Shown: positions 41,444 through 51,871, counted from the first letter of the stretch. The stretch is 64,000 nt of DNA from Verrucomicrobiales bacterium (GCA_016795385.1 JAEUHI010000085.1:1-64000), one strand, 5' to 3'. Notes: a model not told the origin generated them from the sequence alone. Program-made: numbers and translations.

Positions 41444-42316
41444 TCAACCCCGGATTTTCCTGAGATCCTGGACCGAGAACGGCACGAGAATGTCGCCCGG
41501 CAACAGGTTCGGGGGACGGCGGGGCGTTTTCTGCGGGCGATCGGGATCCGCGTCAGGGATGCGCCTCGGACCTGGAATCCCGAGCTTTTCCTCGAGATTC
41601 TGGATCTCCTTGATCAGGGTGGGCAGTCTTTGTTGCTCGCCCTCCTGGTAGAGGGCCATGAGATAGGCGTAGGCTTCCTTCTCACGCCCGGGGCAGCGGG
41701 CCATGAAATAGCCGTGGAAACGCCTCACATAGCCAGGCGCGTCGGGGAGACCGATCGTATCGCCGTAGACGCGGGCGACCGCGCAATCGTCCTTGAGTTT
41801 TTCGCGGTAGATCTCCGCGAGCTGGATCCGGATGGCGGAGGATTCGGGGATCTGCTCGATCCCGCGCTCCGCGAAATCAATCGCCTGGAAGGCGTATTCC
41901 TTGAAGCGCCGCTCCCGCTCGAAGGCGGGCAGCCGCCCTTCGACCTCCATGTTGGCCGTGGCATTGATTCCGAGATGCCAGATCACGGACACCCAGTGCG
42001 TCTCGTCGCGCGGCTCGAGCGCGGTGATGATCTGATAGGATTGCCGGAGATCATCCCACGATTTGGTGCTGAAATGTTCGAAGGCCTCGAGCGTGAGAAA
42101 GGTGGCCACGAGCGATCTCAGCCCTCCCAGCGTTCCCATCAGGGCTGACTGCCCCATTTGTTCGAAGGCGCCCTGGGCGGGCGGAGGGGTCAGCAGGTTC
42201 GCCTCGACGAGACGGGTGCGCAGGCCGTCCTCGAGCGGGCTTCTCACCAGGCCGAAGAGGGCGAGGAGGACGAGCACGACCACCAACCGGGGCACTTTCT
42301 GGAAAAAGGGCTTCAA
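41444..42316 (-). CDS. membrane-anchored protein of an ABC export operon
   Basis: 290 residues. A single N-terminal membrane helix (LVVVLVLLALFGLV) is followed by a helical, probably TPR-like periplasmic region (residues about 60-240, e.g. SWDDLRQSYQIITALEP, AFQAIDFAERGIEQIPESSAIRIQLAEIYREKL) and a proline/arginine-rich tail. No named family is recognised. It is 14 bp after the ABC-2 permease gene, so it is the third gene of that transcription unit and probably an accessory subunit. Confidence 0.6.
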   Translation of the reverse strand: MKPFFQKVPRLVVVLVLLALFGLVRSPLEDGLRTRLVEANLLTPPPAQGAFEQMGQSALMGTLGGLRSLVATFLTLEAFEHFSTKSWDDLRQSYQIITALEPRDETHWVSVIWHLGINATANMEVEGRLPAFERERRFKEYAFQAIDFAERGIEQIPESSAIRIQLAEIYREKLKDDCAVARVYGDTIGLPDAPGYVRRFHGYFMARCPGREKEAYAYLMALYQEGEQQRLPTLIKEIQNLEEKLGIPGPRRIPDADPDRPQKTPRRPPNLLPGDILVPFSVQDLRKIRG

Positions 42317-42330
42317 ACGTGAAATCCGGG

Positions 42331-43266
42331 TCAGAATTCCTTGTCGACGAAGACGAGCAGCGATAGCAGCAGGAAGACGACGAGATATCCCAGGGTGACG
42401 AGCCCCATCTGGCCGACGAGCGCATACACGACCGCCTCACCCTGCACGATCCCCTCGCTGAAAGAATAGAGTTGGAAATCCGGAATCAGGATCTTCACCA
42501 CCTTCACGAGCATCTGCACGATCATGCTGTTGTCCGACGAATGGAGCCAGAAGCTCGACGCCATCGTGTGGGCGTGTCCGATCAGGAAAAGGAGGATGCT
42601 GACAATGATCGTGAAGAGCGAACTCGAGGCGAAGGTGGAGAGAAAAATCGTCATCCCCGCGACGACGGCCGCTTTGAGAAAAGAGGCCCCCACGGCGATC
42701 CCGAGTTCGGGGCGGAGACCTTGCTGGCGGATCAATCCGACCTGTTCCTCGATCTCCTCCGGCGAGTAGCGACCGCTCGAGGTCATCGCTTCGATCTCGG
42801 CGGAAACAAAAAGGCTCTCCCTCGCCCCGATCATCACCGCGCAGATCCCGTACATGATCACCAGGGAGATGCCCACGACGACGAGGACACCGCAGAGTTT
42901 CCCTAACAAATACTCAATCCGGCGCACCGGTTTCGACAGGATCGTGTAGAGGGTGCGGTCCTCCTGATCACGCGGAAGCAACAGCGCCGTCGCAACGATG
43001 GCGAAGAGCCAGGCGAAAAGATCCATCGTGCCGAAGGAGACCTTCTTGATCATCGACAGTTCCTTGGCCGGAGTCGCGGGCAGGTTGAAGTTCCCCACCG
43101 CGACGACGACGAGGGCGAAGGCGAGGAGGAAGTAGAAGGTCTTCATCCTCACCAGTTGCGTCACCGTGCCCGAGGCGATCGTGGCGACGCGGCCGGGTGA
43201 AAAAAGCGGCACGGGGCGGGCCGCGCCCCGGGGAGAAGATTTGGGAACCGTGGTCTCGGCGTTCAT
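42331..43266 (-). CDS. ABC-2 type transporter permease
   Basis: 311 residues with about six membrane helices (FYFLLAFALVVVAVGNF, LFAWLFAIVATALLLP, LCGVLVVVGISLVIMYG, TIIVSILLFLIGHAH and others). The RDQEDRTLYTILSKPVRRIEYLLGK segment after the second helix is the conserved coupling loop of ABC-2 permeases of the GldF/NatB kind. Its start overlaps the stop of the ATPase gene by 4 bp. The substrate is unknown. Confidence 0.85.
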   Translation of the reverse strand: MNAETTVPKSSPRGAARPVPLFSPGRVATIASGTVTQLVRMKTFYFLLAFALVVVAVGNFNLPATPAKELSMIKKVSFGTMDLFAWLFAIVATALLLPRDQEDRTLYTILSKPVRRIEYLLGKLCGVLVVVGISLVIMYGICAVMIGARESLFVSAEIEAMTSSGRYSPEEIEEQVGLIRQQGLRPELGIAVGASFLKAAVVAGMTIFLSTFASSSLFTIIVSILLFLIGHAHTMASSFWLHSSDNSMIVQMLVKVVKILIPDFQLYSFSEGIVQGEAVVYALVGQMGLVTLGYLVVFLLLSLLVFVDKEF

Positions 43267-44126
43267 TTCTTGGCTTCGCGGCTGCGCTCCGCGATCTGGA
43301 TGAAAAGATGTTCGAGGCTGGTGCGCGGATGGCCCTCGGAGACGATTTTTGCTCCCGGCTCGGCGGCGACGAGTTCATGGACGCGGGCGAGGAGTTCGGG
43401 AGACGCGCCCTCGAGGGTCAACGCGGTCTGCTCCTCGATCGCGATCAATTCCTCGAGCCGGCCTTCGCGCCGCATGCGGCCTTGGAAAAGAATGCCGACA
43501 CGGTCGCAGACCTCCTGCACCTGCTCGAGGAGATGGGAGCACAGGAAGACGGTGTAGCCTTCGTCGCGCAGTCTCAGGATGAGATCACGGATCTGGCGCG
43601 AACCGATCGGATCGACGCCGGCGGTGGGCTCGTCGAGGATGACGAGACGCGGATTCTGGACGAGGCTCTGCGCCAGGCCGATGCGCTGCAGCATGCCTTT
43701 GGAATACCCCCCGAGCCGCCGGTTGGCCGCCCCTTCGAGATCGACGAGCTTCAGCAGTTCCGTGACGCGGTTCTCCAGCTCGCGTCCCCGCATCCCGCAG
43801 AGCTTGCCGTAGAACCGGAGCGTTTCCGCGCCGGAGAGGTGCTTGTAGAAATAGGGATTCTCCGGGAGGAAACCGATCTCGTTGCGCGCCCGGATGTCGC
43901 CGGAATCGAGCCCGAAGACCCTGGCCTCGCCCTTGCTCGGAGCCATGAGGCCTAGCACGACCTTCATCGTCGTGGACTTGCCCGATCCATTGGGACCGAT
44001 CAGACCGTAGACTTCGCCCGCCTTCACTTCGAAGGAGAGGTTGTCGACGGCGACGACATATTCCTTCTTCAGCCCGAGGGCGAAGACCTTGGTCAGATTC
44101 TTGACTTCGACGGCCAGATCACTCAT
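43263..44126 (-). CDS. ABC transporter ATP-binding protein (GldA/NatA type)
   Basis: 287 residues. Walker A is GPNGSGKST, the signature is GYSKGMLQR (the G-Y-S-K-G-M form typical of ABC-2 ATPases), Walker B is LVILDEPTAGVDP and the switch is CSHLLEQ. The C-terminal ~70 residues form the small regulatory domain (EERLEELI..ALTLEGA). It is the first gene of a three-gene ABC-2 unit with the permease and the TPR-like membrane protein. Confidence 0.93.
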   Translation of the reverse strand: MSDLAVEVKNLTKVFALGLKKEYVVAVDNLSFEVKAGEVYGLIGPNGSGKSTTMKVVLGLMAPSKGEARVFGLDSGDIRARNEIGFLPENPYFYKHLSGAETLRFYGKLCGMRGRELENRVTELLKLVDLEGAANRRLGGYSKGMLQRIGLAQSLVQNPRLVILDEPTAGVDPIGSRQIRDLILRLRDEGYTVFLCSHLLEQVQEVCDRVGILFQGRMRREGRLEELIAIEEQTALTLEGASPELLARVHELVAAEPGAKIVSEGHPRTSLEHLFIQIAERSREAKK

Positions 44127-44135
44127 GCGATAGTT

Positions 44136-44408
44136 TCACTCACGGATCGTGAATCCCGTTACCTCTTCCAAAAGCGGCACACGACGCACCGTTTGCTCCT
44201 GAATATGCCGTCCGATGGGGCTGTCGTGCAGTTCTTGGATGAAATCGTCGAGTTCCTCCTCCTCCCCCATCACCTGAAGCTCGACGCGGCCGTCATCGCA
44301 GTTGCGCACCCAGCCGAGCACGTCGAATCCCTTCGCCAACTGCTTCGTGGCATAGCGGAAGCCCACCCCTTGCACCCTCCCCTCGAACAGATACTGCCGC
44401 GCGATCAT
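44136..44408 (-). CDS. acyP: acylphosphatase
   Basis: 90 residues from ATG 44408. The signature FEGRVQGVGFRYAT near residue 7 contains the catalytic arginine, and GWVRNCDDGRVELQVMG holds the catalytic asparagine. It hydrolyses acyl phosphates in the cytoplasm. It sits 9 bp before the ABC ATPase gene on the same strand and may lead that unit. Confidence 0.95.
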   Translation of the reverse strand: MIARQYLFEGRVQGVGFRYATKQLAKGFDVLGWVRNCDDGRVELQVMGEEEELDDFIQELHDSPIGRHIQEQTVRRVPLLEEVTGFTIRE

Positions 44409-44487
44409 GGTGCAGCTTAGCAAAGGAGGCGGGACCGCACCACTGGAAAGGGATCTTTTGGGTCACAAACCGTGTCCGGAAATGGCA

Positions 44488-45975
44488 TCACCCCTCTCCG
44501 AGATAACGTTCGCGCAAGTGGGCGACGAGGGCGTCGGAGGTGACGGGTGAACCGGCGGCCCGGGTGATGAGATCGTCCGGCAGATGGAGGCTGCCGGCTT
44601 CGTGGATCTGCTTCCGCATCCAGGCGAGGAGAGGCGCGTAATCGGCGGTCTCGAAGGCCCGCGCCACCGCGGGATCGAGCCGGCGTGCGGAAGTGGCGAG
44701 ATGAGCGGCATTGAGATTGCCGAGACTGTAAGTGGGGAAATAACCGAAGATGGCCATGCTCCAATGGATGTCCTGCAGACAGCCCTCGGCATCGTTCTTC
44801 ACCGGGAGACCAAAATAGGACTCGAAACGGCGGTTCCATTCACCGGGGATGTCGGCGATGGCGAGTTCGCCGGAGAAGATCGCGCACTCGATCTCGAAAC
44901 GCAGGAGGATGTGCAGGTCGTAGGTCACCTCATCCGCCTCGACGCGGATATGGCTCCGCTCGGCCTGATTCACCGCGGCATAGAGATCCGCGGGCGTGAG
45001 ACCGGCGAGATGGGGAAAATAGTGGACCGCGCGGGGCAGCCAGCGTTCCCAGAAAGCGCGGCTGCGGCCGACGTGATTCTCCCAGAGACGCGACTGCGAT
45101 TCGTGAACGCCGAGAGACACCGAGTTTCCCGCAGGTTGTCCGCGCCACTCCTTCGGGAGCCCCTGCTCGTAGAGCCCGTGGCCCGCCTCGTGCAGCACCC
45201 CGAAAAGCGAGCTGAGGAAATCGCTTTCGTCATACCGGGTCGTCAGGCGGGTGTCATAGGGCGCCATGCCCGAACAGAAGGGATGCACCGCCGTGTCGAT
45301 GCGGCCCGCCTCGAAGTCGAACCCGATCGCCTCCGCGACCTCGCGGTTGAAAGCGGATTGTTTCTCGATCGGGTAATGTCCCTGCAAACCACTGCGATCA
45401 AACGCCGGTCGGGAGGTCGCCGCCTCAACCACCGGCACCAGCGCCTCGCGCAGGCTGCCGAGCGTAGCGGTGAGCCCACGCGCCGTGGCGCCACGCTCGA
45501 AACGATCAATGAGGGCATCGTAGAGCTGGTCTTCGTAGCCCCACCGCTCGGCATGCTCGCGGGAAAGATCTACGAGCTTCTGCAGATGCGGGGCGAAGCG
45601 GGAGAAATCCGACGCTTTCCGGGCCTCGGCCCACGCCGCCTGGGAGTGCACCCTCGCTTCGGCGAGATCCTGCACCAATTTGGTCGGAAGGCAGGTGGAA
45701 CGATCATACTCGTGCCGCCACTCGCGGCAGTTCGCCGCCGCGACAGGATCATCCGCCGCCAGACCGGCTTCCGCCTCGGCGATCCATTCACCCACCTCCG
45801 CGGCCGTGAAACGCTCGTGCACATAACCGCTGAACCACGACATCTGCTCGGCCCGGTAGGCAATCCCGCGTGAAGGCAGCAAGACCTCCTGATCCCAGCC
45901 AAGGAGCGCTGCCGAGTCGTTGACCAGCTGAAGTTCCTTGCCGAGGGCGAGGAGACGGGAGTAGGCGGAAATCAT
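44488..45975 (-). CDS. carboxypeptidase M32 (Taq family)
   Basis: 495 residues, normal for the family. The zinc motif HEAGH occurs in FGVLHEAGHGLYEQGLP near residue 265, and the downstream VHESQSRLWENHVGRS (HES/GQ) gives the third ligand glutamate; both are diagnostic for M32. HPFCSGMAPYDTRLTTRYDE and DEVTYDLHILLRFEIE are the other conserved blocks. It trims C-terminal residues from peptides in the cytoplasm, since no signal peptide is present. A monocistronic gene as far as can be seen. Confidence 0.95.
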   Translation of the reverse strand: MISAYSRLLALGKELQLVNDSAALLGWDQEVLLPSRGIAYRAEQMSWFSGYVHERFTAAEVGEWIAEAEAGLAADDPVAAANCREWRHEYDRSTCLPTKLVQDLAEARVHSQAAWAEARKASDFSRFAPHLQKLVDLSREHAERWGYEDQLYDALIDRFERGATARGLTATLGSLREALVPVVEAATSRPAFDRSGLQGHYPIEKQSAFNREVAEAIGFDFEAGRIDTAVHPFCSGMAPYDTRLTTRYDESDFLSSLFGVLHEAGHGLYEQGLPKEWRGQPAGNSVSLGVHESQSRLWENHVGRSRAFWERWLPRAVHYFPHLAGLTPADLYAAVNQAERSHIRVEADEVTYDLHILLRFEIECAIFSGELAIADIPGEWNRRFESYFGLPVKNDAEGCLQDIHWSMAIFGYFPTYSLGNLNAAHLATSARRLDPAVARAFETADYAPLLAWMRKQIHEAGSLHLPDDLITRAAGSPVTSDALVAHLRERYLGEG

Positions 45976-46044
45976 GACCGCGAATCAAGAGTGTGAACAA
46001 ACCTTTCCGACTCAACAGGGTCGAGTCGGCGGTTCAACAGGGTC

Positions 46045-46842
46045 TTATTGCGCCTTCGCGGCTTCCCGGGCGAGATTCGCCATCACCTGGATCGAACCCG
46101 CCGAGAGCGTGCCAAGGACACCCGAGGGCTGCCCCTCGATGATGCGCACGACCGTGAGGCCGACGGGCTTGCCGTCGAGCGTGAAGACGGGCACGCCTTG
46201 GGCGGTGCCGGCGTCCGTCACGAAGAACGTGCGCTCGCCCTTGAACACTCCGGTGATCCGGCCCATCACCAAGGTGGGCATGTAACCGTAAACCGCCGAG
46301 GAACGCGAGAGCCCCACGACCATGTCGGCGGCTTCAGCGGTCGCCGCAAACTGGGAGAGGTCGACCTTTTCGAAAGTCTTGTTCAGTGCCTTCGTCTCGG
46401 CCGGATCAGGCAGGATGAAGGCGACGTCGGCCTCGACATCCTGACGCACGACCTTGCCGTGAAGCAGGGTGGTGTCGCCGTAGCTAATCTCGACGTCGGA
46501 AAAAACCGTGCTGGCCGACTGGATCGTCACCACCTTGTCGTTCATCTGCGCCTGCTGGCCGGAGAGACCGACGGCGGCATCGATCGCGGAATTCGAGACC
46601 ACGATCAACCCGTCGTCGCCGATCGTGACGCCGAGAGTGCGGCGCTGCTGCTCGCGGTCCGGCAGCGGATCACCCGAGGTCTTCGCCTTCAGTTGGCCTT
46701 TCGCGGTCACCACGACAAGCGAGCCCTTGTAAGTCTCGAGCAACTTGCGGGCTTTGACCTCCACGGTCTCCTCCTGTGCGTGGGAAAAGGTCGGAGAAAA
46801 GGTGAAGAGGAGGGCGGCGAGAATCAGGGTCGGGGCTTTCAT
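46045..46842 (-). CDS. secreted trypsin-fold (HtrA-like) protein lacking catalytic residues
   Basis: 265 residues from ATG 46842, with signal peptide MKAPTLILAALLFTFSPTFSHA. The layout follows an HtrA protease domain: LGVTIGDDGLIVVSNSAID corresponds to the strand carrying the catalytic His, but NHV is replaced by NSA. DVAFILPDP keeps the Asp region. DAGTAQGVPVFTLDGKPVGL corresponds to GNSGGPLVNxxGxVIG, but the serine is gone. There is no PDZ domain. It is therefore probably a pseudoprotease acting as a binding or structural protein. It lies just downstream of the ribosomal cluster terminator. Confidence 0.65.
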   Translation of the reverse strand: MKAPTLILAALLFTFSPTFSHAQEETVEVKARKLLETYKGSLVVVTAKGQLKAKTSGDPLPDREQQRRTLGVTIGDDGLIVVSNSAIDAAVGLSGQQAQMNDKVVTIQSASTVFSDVEISYGDTTLLHGKVVRQDVEADVAFILPDPAETKALNKTFEKVDLSQFAATAEAADMVVGLSRSSAVYGYMPTLVMGRITGVFKGERTFFVTDAGTAQGVPVFTLDGKPVGLTVVRIIEGQPSGVLGTLSAGSIQVMANLAREAAKAQ

Positions 46843-46926
46843 GGTCGTCTGCAAGGTGGGTGCTGGAGATGAAAAGAGGAAGGTCGGCGATGGAATCACT
46901 CCCGGCTGTCGTTAGCTTGTCCCCCG

Positions 46927-46974
46927 AAAACAAAAATGTGACGTTCGGTTGGCTCGAGAGCGCCGAAGGTCACA
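46927..46974 (-). terminator. intrinsic terminator of the ribosomal cluster
   Basis: On the minus strand the stem TGTGACCTTCGG pairs with CCGAACGTCACA (one mismatch), coordinates 46963-46974 with 46937-46948, and is followed by TTTTTGTTTT (46927-46936). It lies 28 bp beyond the rpsD stop and should end the long transcript. Confidence 0.85.
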
Positions 46975-47002
46975 TTCGCCGGGCCGTGAGGCAGGCCGCG
47001 GA

Positions 47003-47614
47003 TTACCGTGAGTAGAGCTCGACGACGAGCTGGACGTTCACCATGGTGTCGATCTCTTCGGCCTCGGGGAGGCGGTTCACCGTGCCGGTGAGCTTTTCAC
47101 GATCGAAGCTGAGCCAGTCCATCACGGGACGGATCTGGGTCTGGTCAGCGGCGCGAGAGCCGAGCTGCTGCGAGCGACCGGCTTCAGCGACGCTGATGAC
47201 ATCGCCGGGCTTCACGCAGTAGGAAGGGATGTCGACGCGACGACCATTGACCTTGACGTGACCGTGGCCCACGAGCTGACGGGCGGCACGGCGGGTGGCA
47301 CCAAGACCGAGGCGGTAGCAGACGTTGTCGAGACGGGTCTCGAGGAGTTGCACGAGGATGTCGCCGGTAATGCCACGACGACGGTGAGCCTCATCGTAAT
47401 AACGACGGAACTGCTTCTCGAGGAGGCCATACTGGAGACGCAGCTTCTGCTTCTCGTTCAGGGCGACGCCGTAATCGCTGCGCTTCTTGCGGGCGCCACG
47501 GGCTCCGTGTTGCCCGGGAGGGAAGGGACGACGCTCAAGCGCCTTGGAGGGACCAAACAGCGCCACTCCGAAGCGGCGGCTGATCTTGTCGGTAGGACCT
47601 GTGTCTCTGGCCAT
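47003..47614 (-). CDS. rpsD: 30S ribosomal protein S4
   Basis: 203 residues, full length. The S4 domain is visible as LETRLDNVCYRLGLGATRRAARQLVGHGHVKVNG; the N-terminus PTDKISRRFGVALFGP is conserved. There are no zinc-knuckle cysteines at the N-terminus (C- form). It is the last gene of the cluster; rpoA and rplQ, which usually follow, are absent, and a terminator closes the unit instead. Confidence 0.98.
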   Translation of the reverse strand: MARDTGPTDKISRRFGVALFGPSKALERRPFPPGQHGARGARKKRSDYGVALNEKQKLRLQYGLLEKQFRRYYDEAHRRRGITGDILVQLLETRLDNVCYRLGLGATRRAARQLVGHGHVKVNGRRVDIPSYCVKPGDVISVAEAGRSQQLGSRAADQTQIRPVMDWLSFDREKLTGTVNRLPEAEEIDTMVNVQLVVELYSR

Positions 47615-47655
47615 GTCTCAATAAAGGTGGGGAATCGATGGGGTGGCGTGGCCGG

Positions 47656-48201
47656 TCAGACGCGACGCGCTTTCTTGGGGCGGCAGCCGTTGTGCGGCAC
47701 CGGGGTGACATCCTTGATCTTCAGCACTTCGATGCCGAGACCTTGCACGGCACGGACGGCGGACTCACGACCGGCACCCGGGCCTTTGACGCGGACTTCG
47801 GCCTGCTTGAGACCGTGTGCCATGGCCTGACGACAGGCATCCTGCGCGACCAACTGGGCGGCGTAGGCCGTGCTTTTCCGCGAACCGCGGAAACCCATCT
47901 TGCCCGAACTGGACCAGCCGATCACGTTGCCGACCTGATCACAGACGGAAACGATCGTGTTGTTGAAAGTCGAGGCGACGTGGACGACGCCGGAGTGGAC
48001 GTTCTTGCTACCCTTGGCCTTGAGGATCTTGGGCTTCTCGATGCCCTCGGCGCTCTCCATCTCGAGGAAGATGTCCTCGGCGGTGCGGGGACGATCTTTC
48101 TCCTTGCGGGTCTCGGCCGGAGCCGGGGCGGCAGTCTCGGCGGGGGCGGCGGCATCACCGGCGCTCACGATCCCTTCTTCGGCAGCAGTATCTTCAGCCA
48201 T
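47656..48201 (-). CDS. rpsK: 30S ribosomal protein S11 with N-terminal extension
   Basis: 181 residues against about 129 usual. The core from residue 66 on (VHSGVVHVASTFNNTIVSV; GPGAGRESAVRAV; VTPVPHNGCRPKKARRV) is normal. The first ~55 residues are an extra Ala/Glu-rich acidic stretch (AAEEGIVSAGDAAAPAETAA). The ATG at 48201 is the only plausible start in that stretch, so the extension appears genuine. Confidence 0.96.
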   Translation of the reverse strand: MAEDTAAEEGIVSAGDAAAPAETAAPAPAETRKEKDRPRTAEDIFLEMESAEGIEKPKILKAKGSKNVHSGVVHVASTFNNTIVSVCDQVGNVIGWSSSGKMGFRGSRKSTAYAAQLVAQDACRQAMAHGLKQAEVRVKGPGAGRESAVRAVQGLGIEVLKIKDVTPVPHNGCRPKKARRV

Positions 48202-48226
48202 GGTCGCTAACGTTCGAAATTACAGA

Positions 48227-48598
48227 TTACTTGCGGATCACGCCCACGGTCTTGCGCTTGCCCTTGCGGGTGCGGGCGTTGGTGGAGGTGCGCTGACCGC
48301 GCACGGGGAGATTGCGACGATGGCGGATGCCACGGTTGCAGTTGATCGAGGTGAGGCGCTTGAGGTGCACCTGGAGCTCACGACGGAGGTCACCCTCGAT
48401 CATGATACCACCGCTCGTGATGGCGTTGGCGATGCGAGCCATCTGCTCTTCGCTCAACTCACCCGTGCGGATATCGCGGTCCACACCGGCTTCCTCGAGG
48501 ATCTTGGTCGCGGTCTTCGGACCAATTCCGAAAATGTAGGGAAGCGACGCTTCGATGCGCTTCTCGTTGGGGATCTCGACTCCGAGTAGACGTGCCAT
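48227..48598 (-). CDS. rpsM: 30S ribosomal protein S13
   Basis: 123 residues from ATG 48598. MARLLGVEIPNEKRIEASL opens the protein, the H2TH region IFGIGPKTATKILEEAG follows, and the tail GQRTSTNARTRKGKRK is the family's basic end. Usual order rpmJ-rpsM-rpsK-rpsD. Confidence 0.98.
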   Translation of the reverse strand: MARLLGVEIPNEKRIEASLPYIFGIGPKTATKILEEAGVDRDIRTGELSEEQMARIANAITSGGIMIEGDLRRELQVHLKRLTSINCNRGIRHRRNLPVRGQRTSTNARTRKGKRKTVGVIRK

Positions 48599-48620
48599 AA
48601 TACGATGGGGTTGGAAAAGA

Positions 48621-48734
48621 TTATCCCTGGCGCTGCTTGTGACGGGGGTTCGTGCAGATGACACGAAGAACTCCCTGCCGCTTGATGATGCGGCATTCGC
48701 TGCAAAGACGTTTCACGGATGGCCTGACTTTCAT
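48621..48734 (-). CDS. rpmJ: 50S ribosomal protein L36
   Basis: A 37-residue protein read on the minus strand, MKVRPSVKRLCSECRIIKRQ and then a second half ending RHKQRQG. The zinc-binding residues CSEC, CTNPRH are all present (C+ form). It precedes rpsM by 22 bp. The usual neighbour infA is not found here. Very short, but sequence and position leave little doubt. Confidence 0.97.
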   Translation of the reverse strand: MKVRPSVKRLCSECRIIKRQGVLRVICTNPRHKQRQG

Positions 48735-48880
48735 GGGACAAAATGGGGGGAAGGGAGTCCTTTTTCTTGGAGGATTCGGTCCGTCCCCTCGGGGGAAGGC
48801 GGTCCAAAATCGATCCGAATCTCAACGAATCGGATCCCCGAAATGGGACGGCGCGCCAAGTTTTGGGCGCGGGGAGGGAA

Positions 48881-48908
48881 TGTTTACTACAAATTTCAAG
48901 TCCCGCAA
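48881..48908 (-). promoter_or_regulatory. candidate internal promoter for rpmJ-rpsM-rpsK-rpsD
   Basis: Minus strand: TTGCGG (48903-48908), a 16-bp spacer and TAAACA (48881-48886), in an AT-rich part of the 243-bp map-rpmJ gap. The leader would be about 145 nt, long enough for feedback control; no specific structure was identified. Confidence 0.35.
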
Positions 48909-48977
48909 CCGCTCTTTGATTGAATCTTCCAATTTTTGAAAAGTTTTTTATTGCCGGGATGCCAGTCCGGGGTGCCT

Positions 48978-49793
48978 TCAAGAACCGGTCGGAGCAAAGC
49001 TCCGCGGCCGCGGGGTAAGGATCTCGGGCTCGCCGGTGGTGATGAGGACCATGTGCTCGAAGTGGGCCGAGAGGGCCCGGTCCGTGGTGATCACGGTCCA
49101 AGCGTCATCCAGGATGAGGACCTCCTCCGTCCCGGCATTGACCATGGGTTCGATCGCCAGCACCATGCCGGCCTGAAGACGGGGGTTCTTGAAATGCCGC
49201 GCGCTCATTTCCCGCGGGTCCCAGTAGTTCGGCACCTGCGGCTCCTCGTGGAGCTTGCGGCCGACCCCGTGACCGACGAACTGCTTCACGACGGTGAAAC
49301 CGCGCGCCCCGACATACTCCTCCACCGCTCCACAAACCGCCGAAAGATACTCCCCTTCCCTGGCGTGCGAGATCGCCTCGTAGAGGGAGGCTTCGGTCGC
49401 AGCCAGCAACGGAACGGCCGCCGCCGGCATCGCGCCCGCCGACACACTCTTGGCATTGTCGCCGATCCAGCCGGCTTTGGTGAGGATGCCCACGTCGATC
49501 TTCACGATGTCCCCATCCAGGAGTTCGCGTTTTCCGCCGATGCCGTGGACGACTTCTTCGTTGATGGAAATACAGATGTGCCCGGGGAATCCCTTGTATC
49601 CGAGAAAGGCACTCTTGCAGGAATGATCCGCCATCAGATCCGCGGCGGCGCGATCGATTTCGGCGGTGGTCACGCCCGGCCGGACGAGGTCGCTGGTGCG
49701 GCCGAGGATGTCGGCGGCGATGGCTCCGGCTTCACGAAGTCCATCCAGCTCACTGCCGCTGCGAAGCTGAATCCTGGACTTTCGTTTGGCCAT
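48978..49793 (-). CDS. map: methionine aminopeptidase, type I
   Basis: 271 residues from ATG 49793. The metal ligands are in KIDVGI, GDNAKSVSAG, FVGHGVGRKLHEEP, AIEPMV and SAHFEHMVLIT. Removes N-terminal methionine from new proteins. It follows secY, 41 bp away, as in many bacteria; adk, often between them, is absent. A 243-bp AT-rich gap separates it from rpmJ. Confidence 0.96.
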   Translation of the reverse strand: MAKRKSRIQLRSGSELDGLREAGAIAADILGRTSDLVRPGVTTAEIDRAAADLMADHSCKSAFLGYKGFPGHICISINEEVVHGIGGKRELLDGDIVKIDVGILTKAGWIGDNAKSVSAGAMPAAAVPLLAATEASLYEAISHAREGEYLSAVCGAVEEYVGARGFTVVKQFVGHGVGRKLHEEPQVPNYWDPREMSARHFKNPRLQAGMVLAIEPMVNAGTEEVLILDDAWTVITTDRALSAHFEHMVLITTGEPEILTPRPRSFAPTGS

Positions 49794-49834
49794 GAACTCC
49801 GTCACGAGACGGGTGAAACGTCCGAACCCGGAGG

Positions 49835-51337
<1,503 letters not shown>

Positions 51338-51424
51338 CGGGGGTGAAGAGAGAAACGTGAGAGAAAAGAAGCGGACAAGAGAGCCGATTCAAGCCCTGAA
51401 CACAAGCGGCGAATCCGCCTGGAA

Positions 51425-51871
51425 TCAGGAGGCGATGACGCTGCCGCCCGCTTTCTCGACCTTCTCCTTCGCCGCAGCCGAAATCTTGTCGACCGACACG
51501 GTGAGCTTGCGGCTGAGATCGCCGTTGCCGAGGACTTTCACTCCATCACACACTCCCTTGACGAGTCCGGCGGCGCGCAGTGTCGCCTCGTTGACATCAT
51601 CCCCATCGGTGAACTTCGCCTCGAGTGCGGCGAGGTTGACGATGGCGTAGTTCGTCTTGAACTGGGCGTTGTTGAAGCCCTTCTTGGGAAGACGACGGGC
51701 GATGGGCATCTGGCCGCCTTCGAAGCCGGGACGGATCGAAGCACCGGAGCGGGCCTTCTGGCCCTTGTTACCCTTGCCGGAGGTCCGGCCGAGACCGGAG
51801 CTCTCACCACGGCCGACGCGGCGGCGGCGATGCTTGGAGCCGGGGGTGGGTTTCAGATCGTGAAGTTTCAT
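51425..51871 (-). CDS. rplO: 50S ribosomal protein L15
   Basis: 148 residues. MKLHDLKPTPGSKHRRRRVG and GRTSGKGNKGQKARSG are the conserved rRNA-binding N-terminus, and FEGGQMPIARRLPKKGF the core signature. It follows rpsE with 44 bp between, so rpmD (L30) is missing. Confidence 0.98.
   Translation of the reverse strand: MKLHDLKPTPGSKHRRRRVGRGESSGLGRTSGKGNKGQKARSGASIRPGFEGGQMPIARRLPKKGFNNAQFKTNYAIVNLAALEAKFTDGDDVNEATLRAAGLVKGVCDGVKVLGNGDLSRKLTVSVDKISAAAKEKVEKAGGSVIAS

Noticed and set aside
46045..46842. Annotation as an active serine protease
   Set aside because: The positions aligned with catalytic His and Ser are not conserved.
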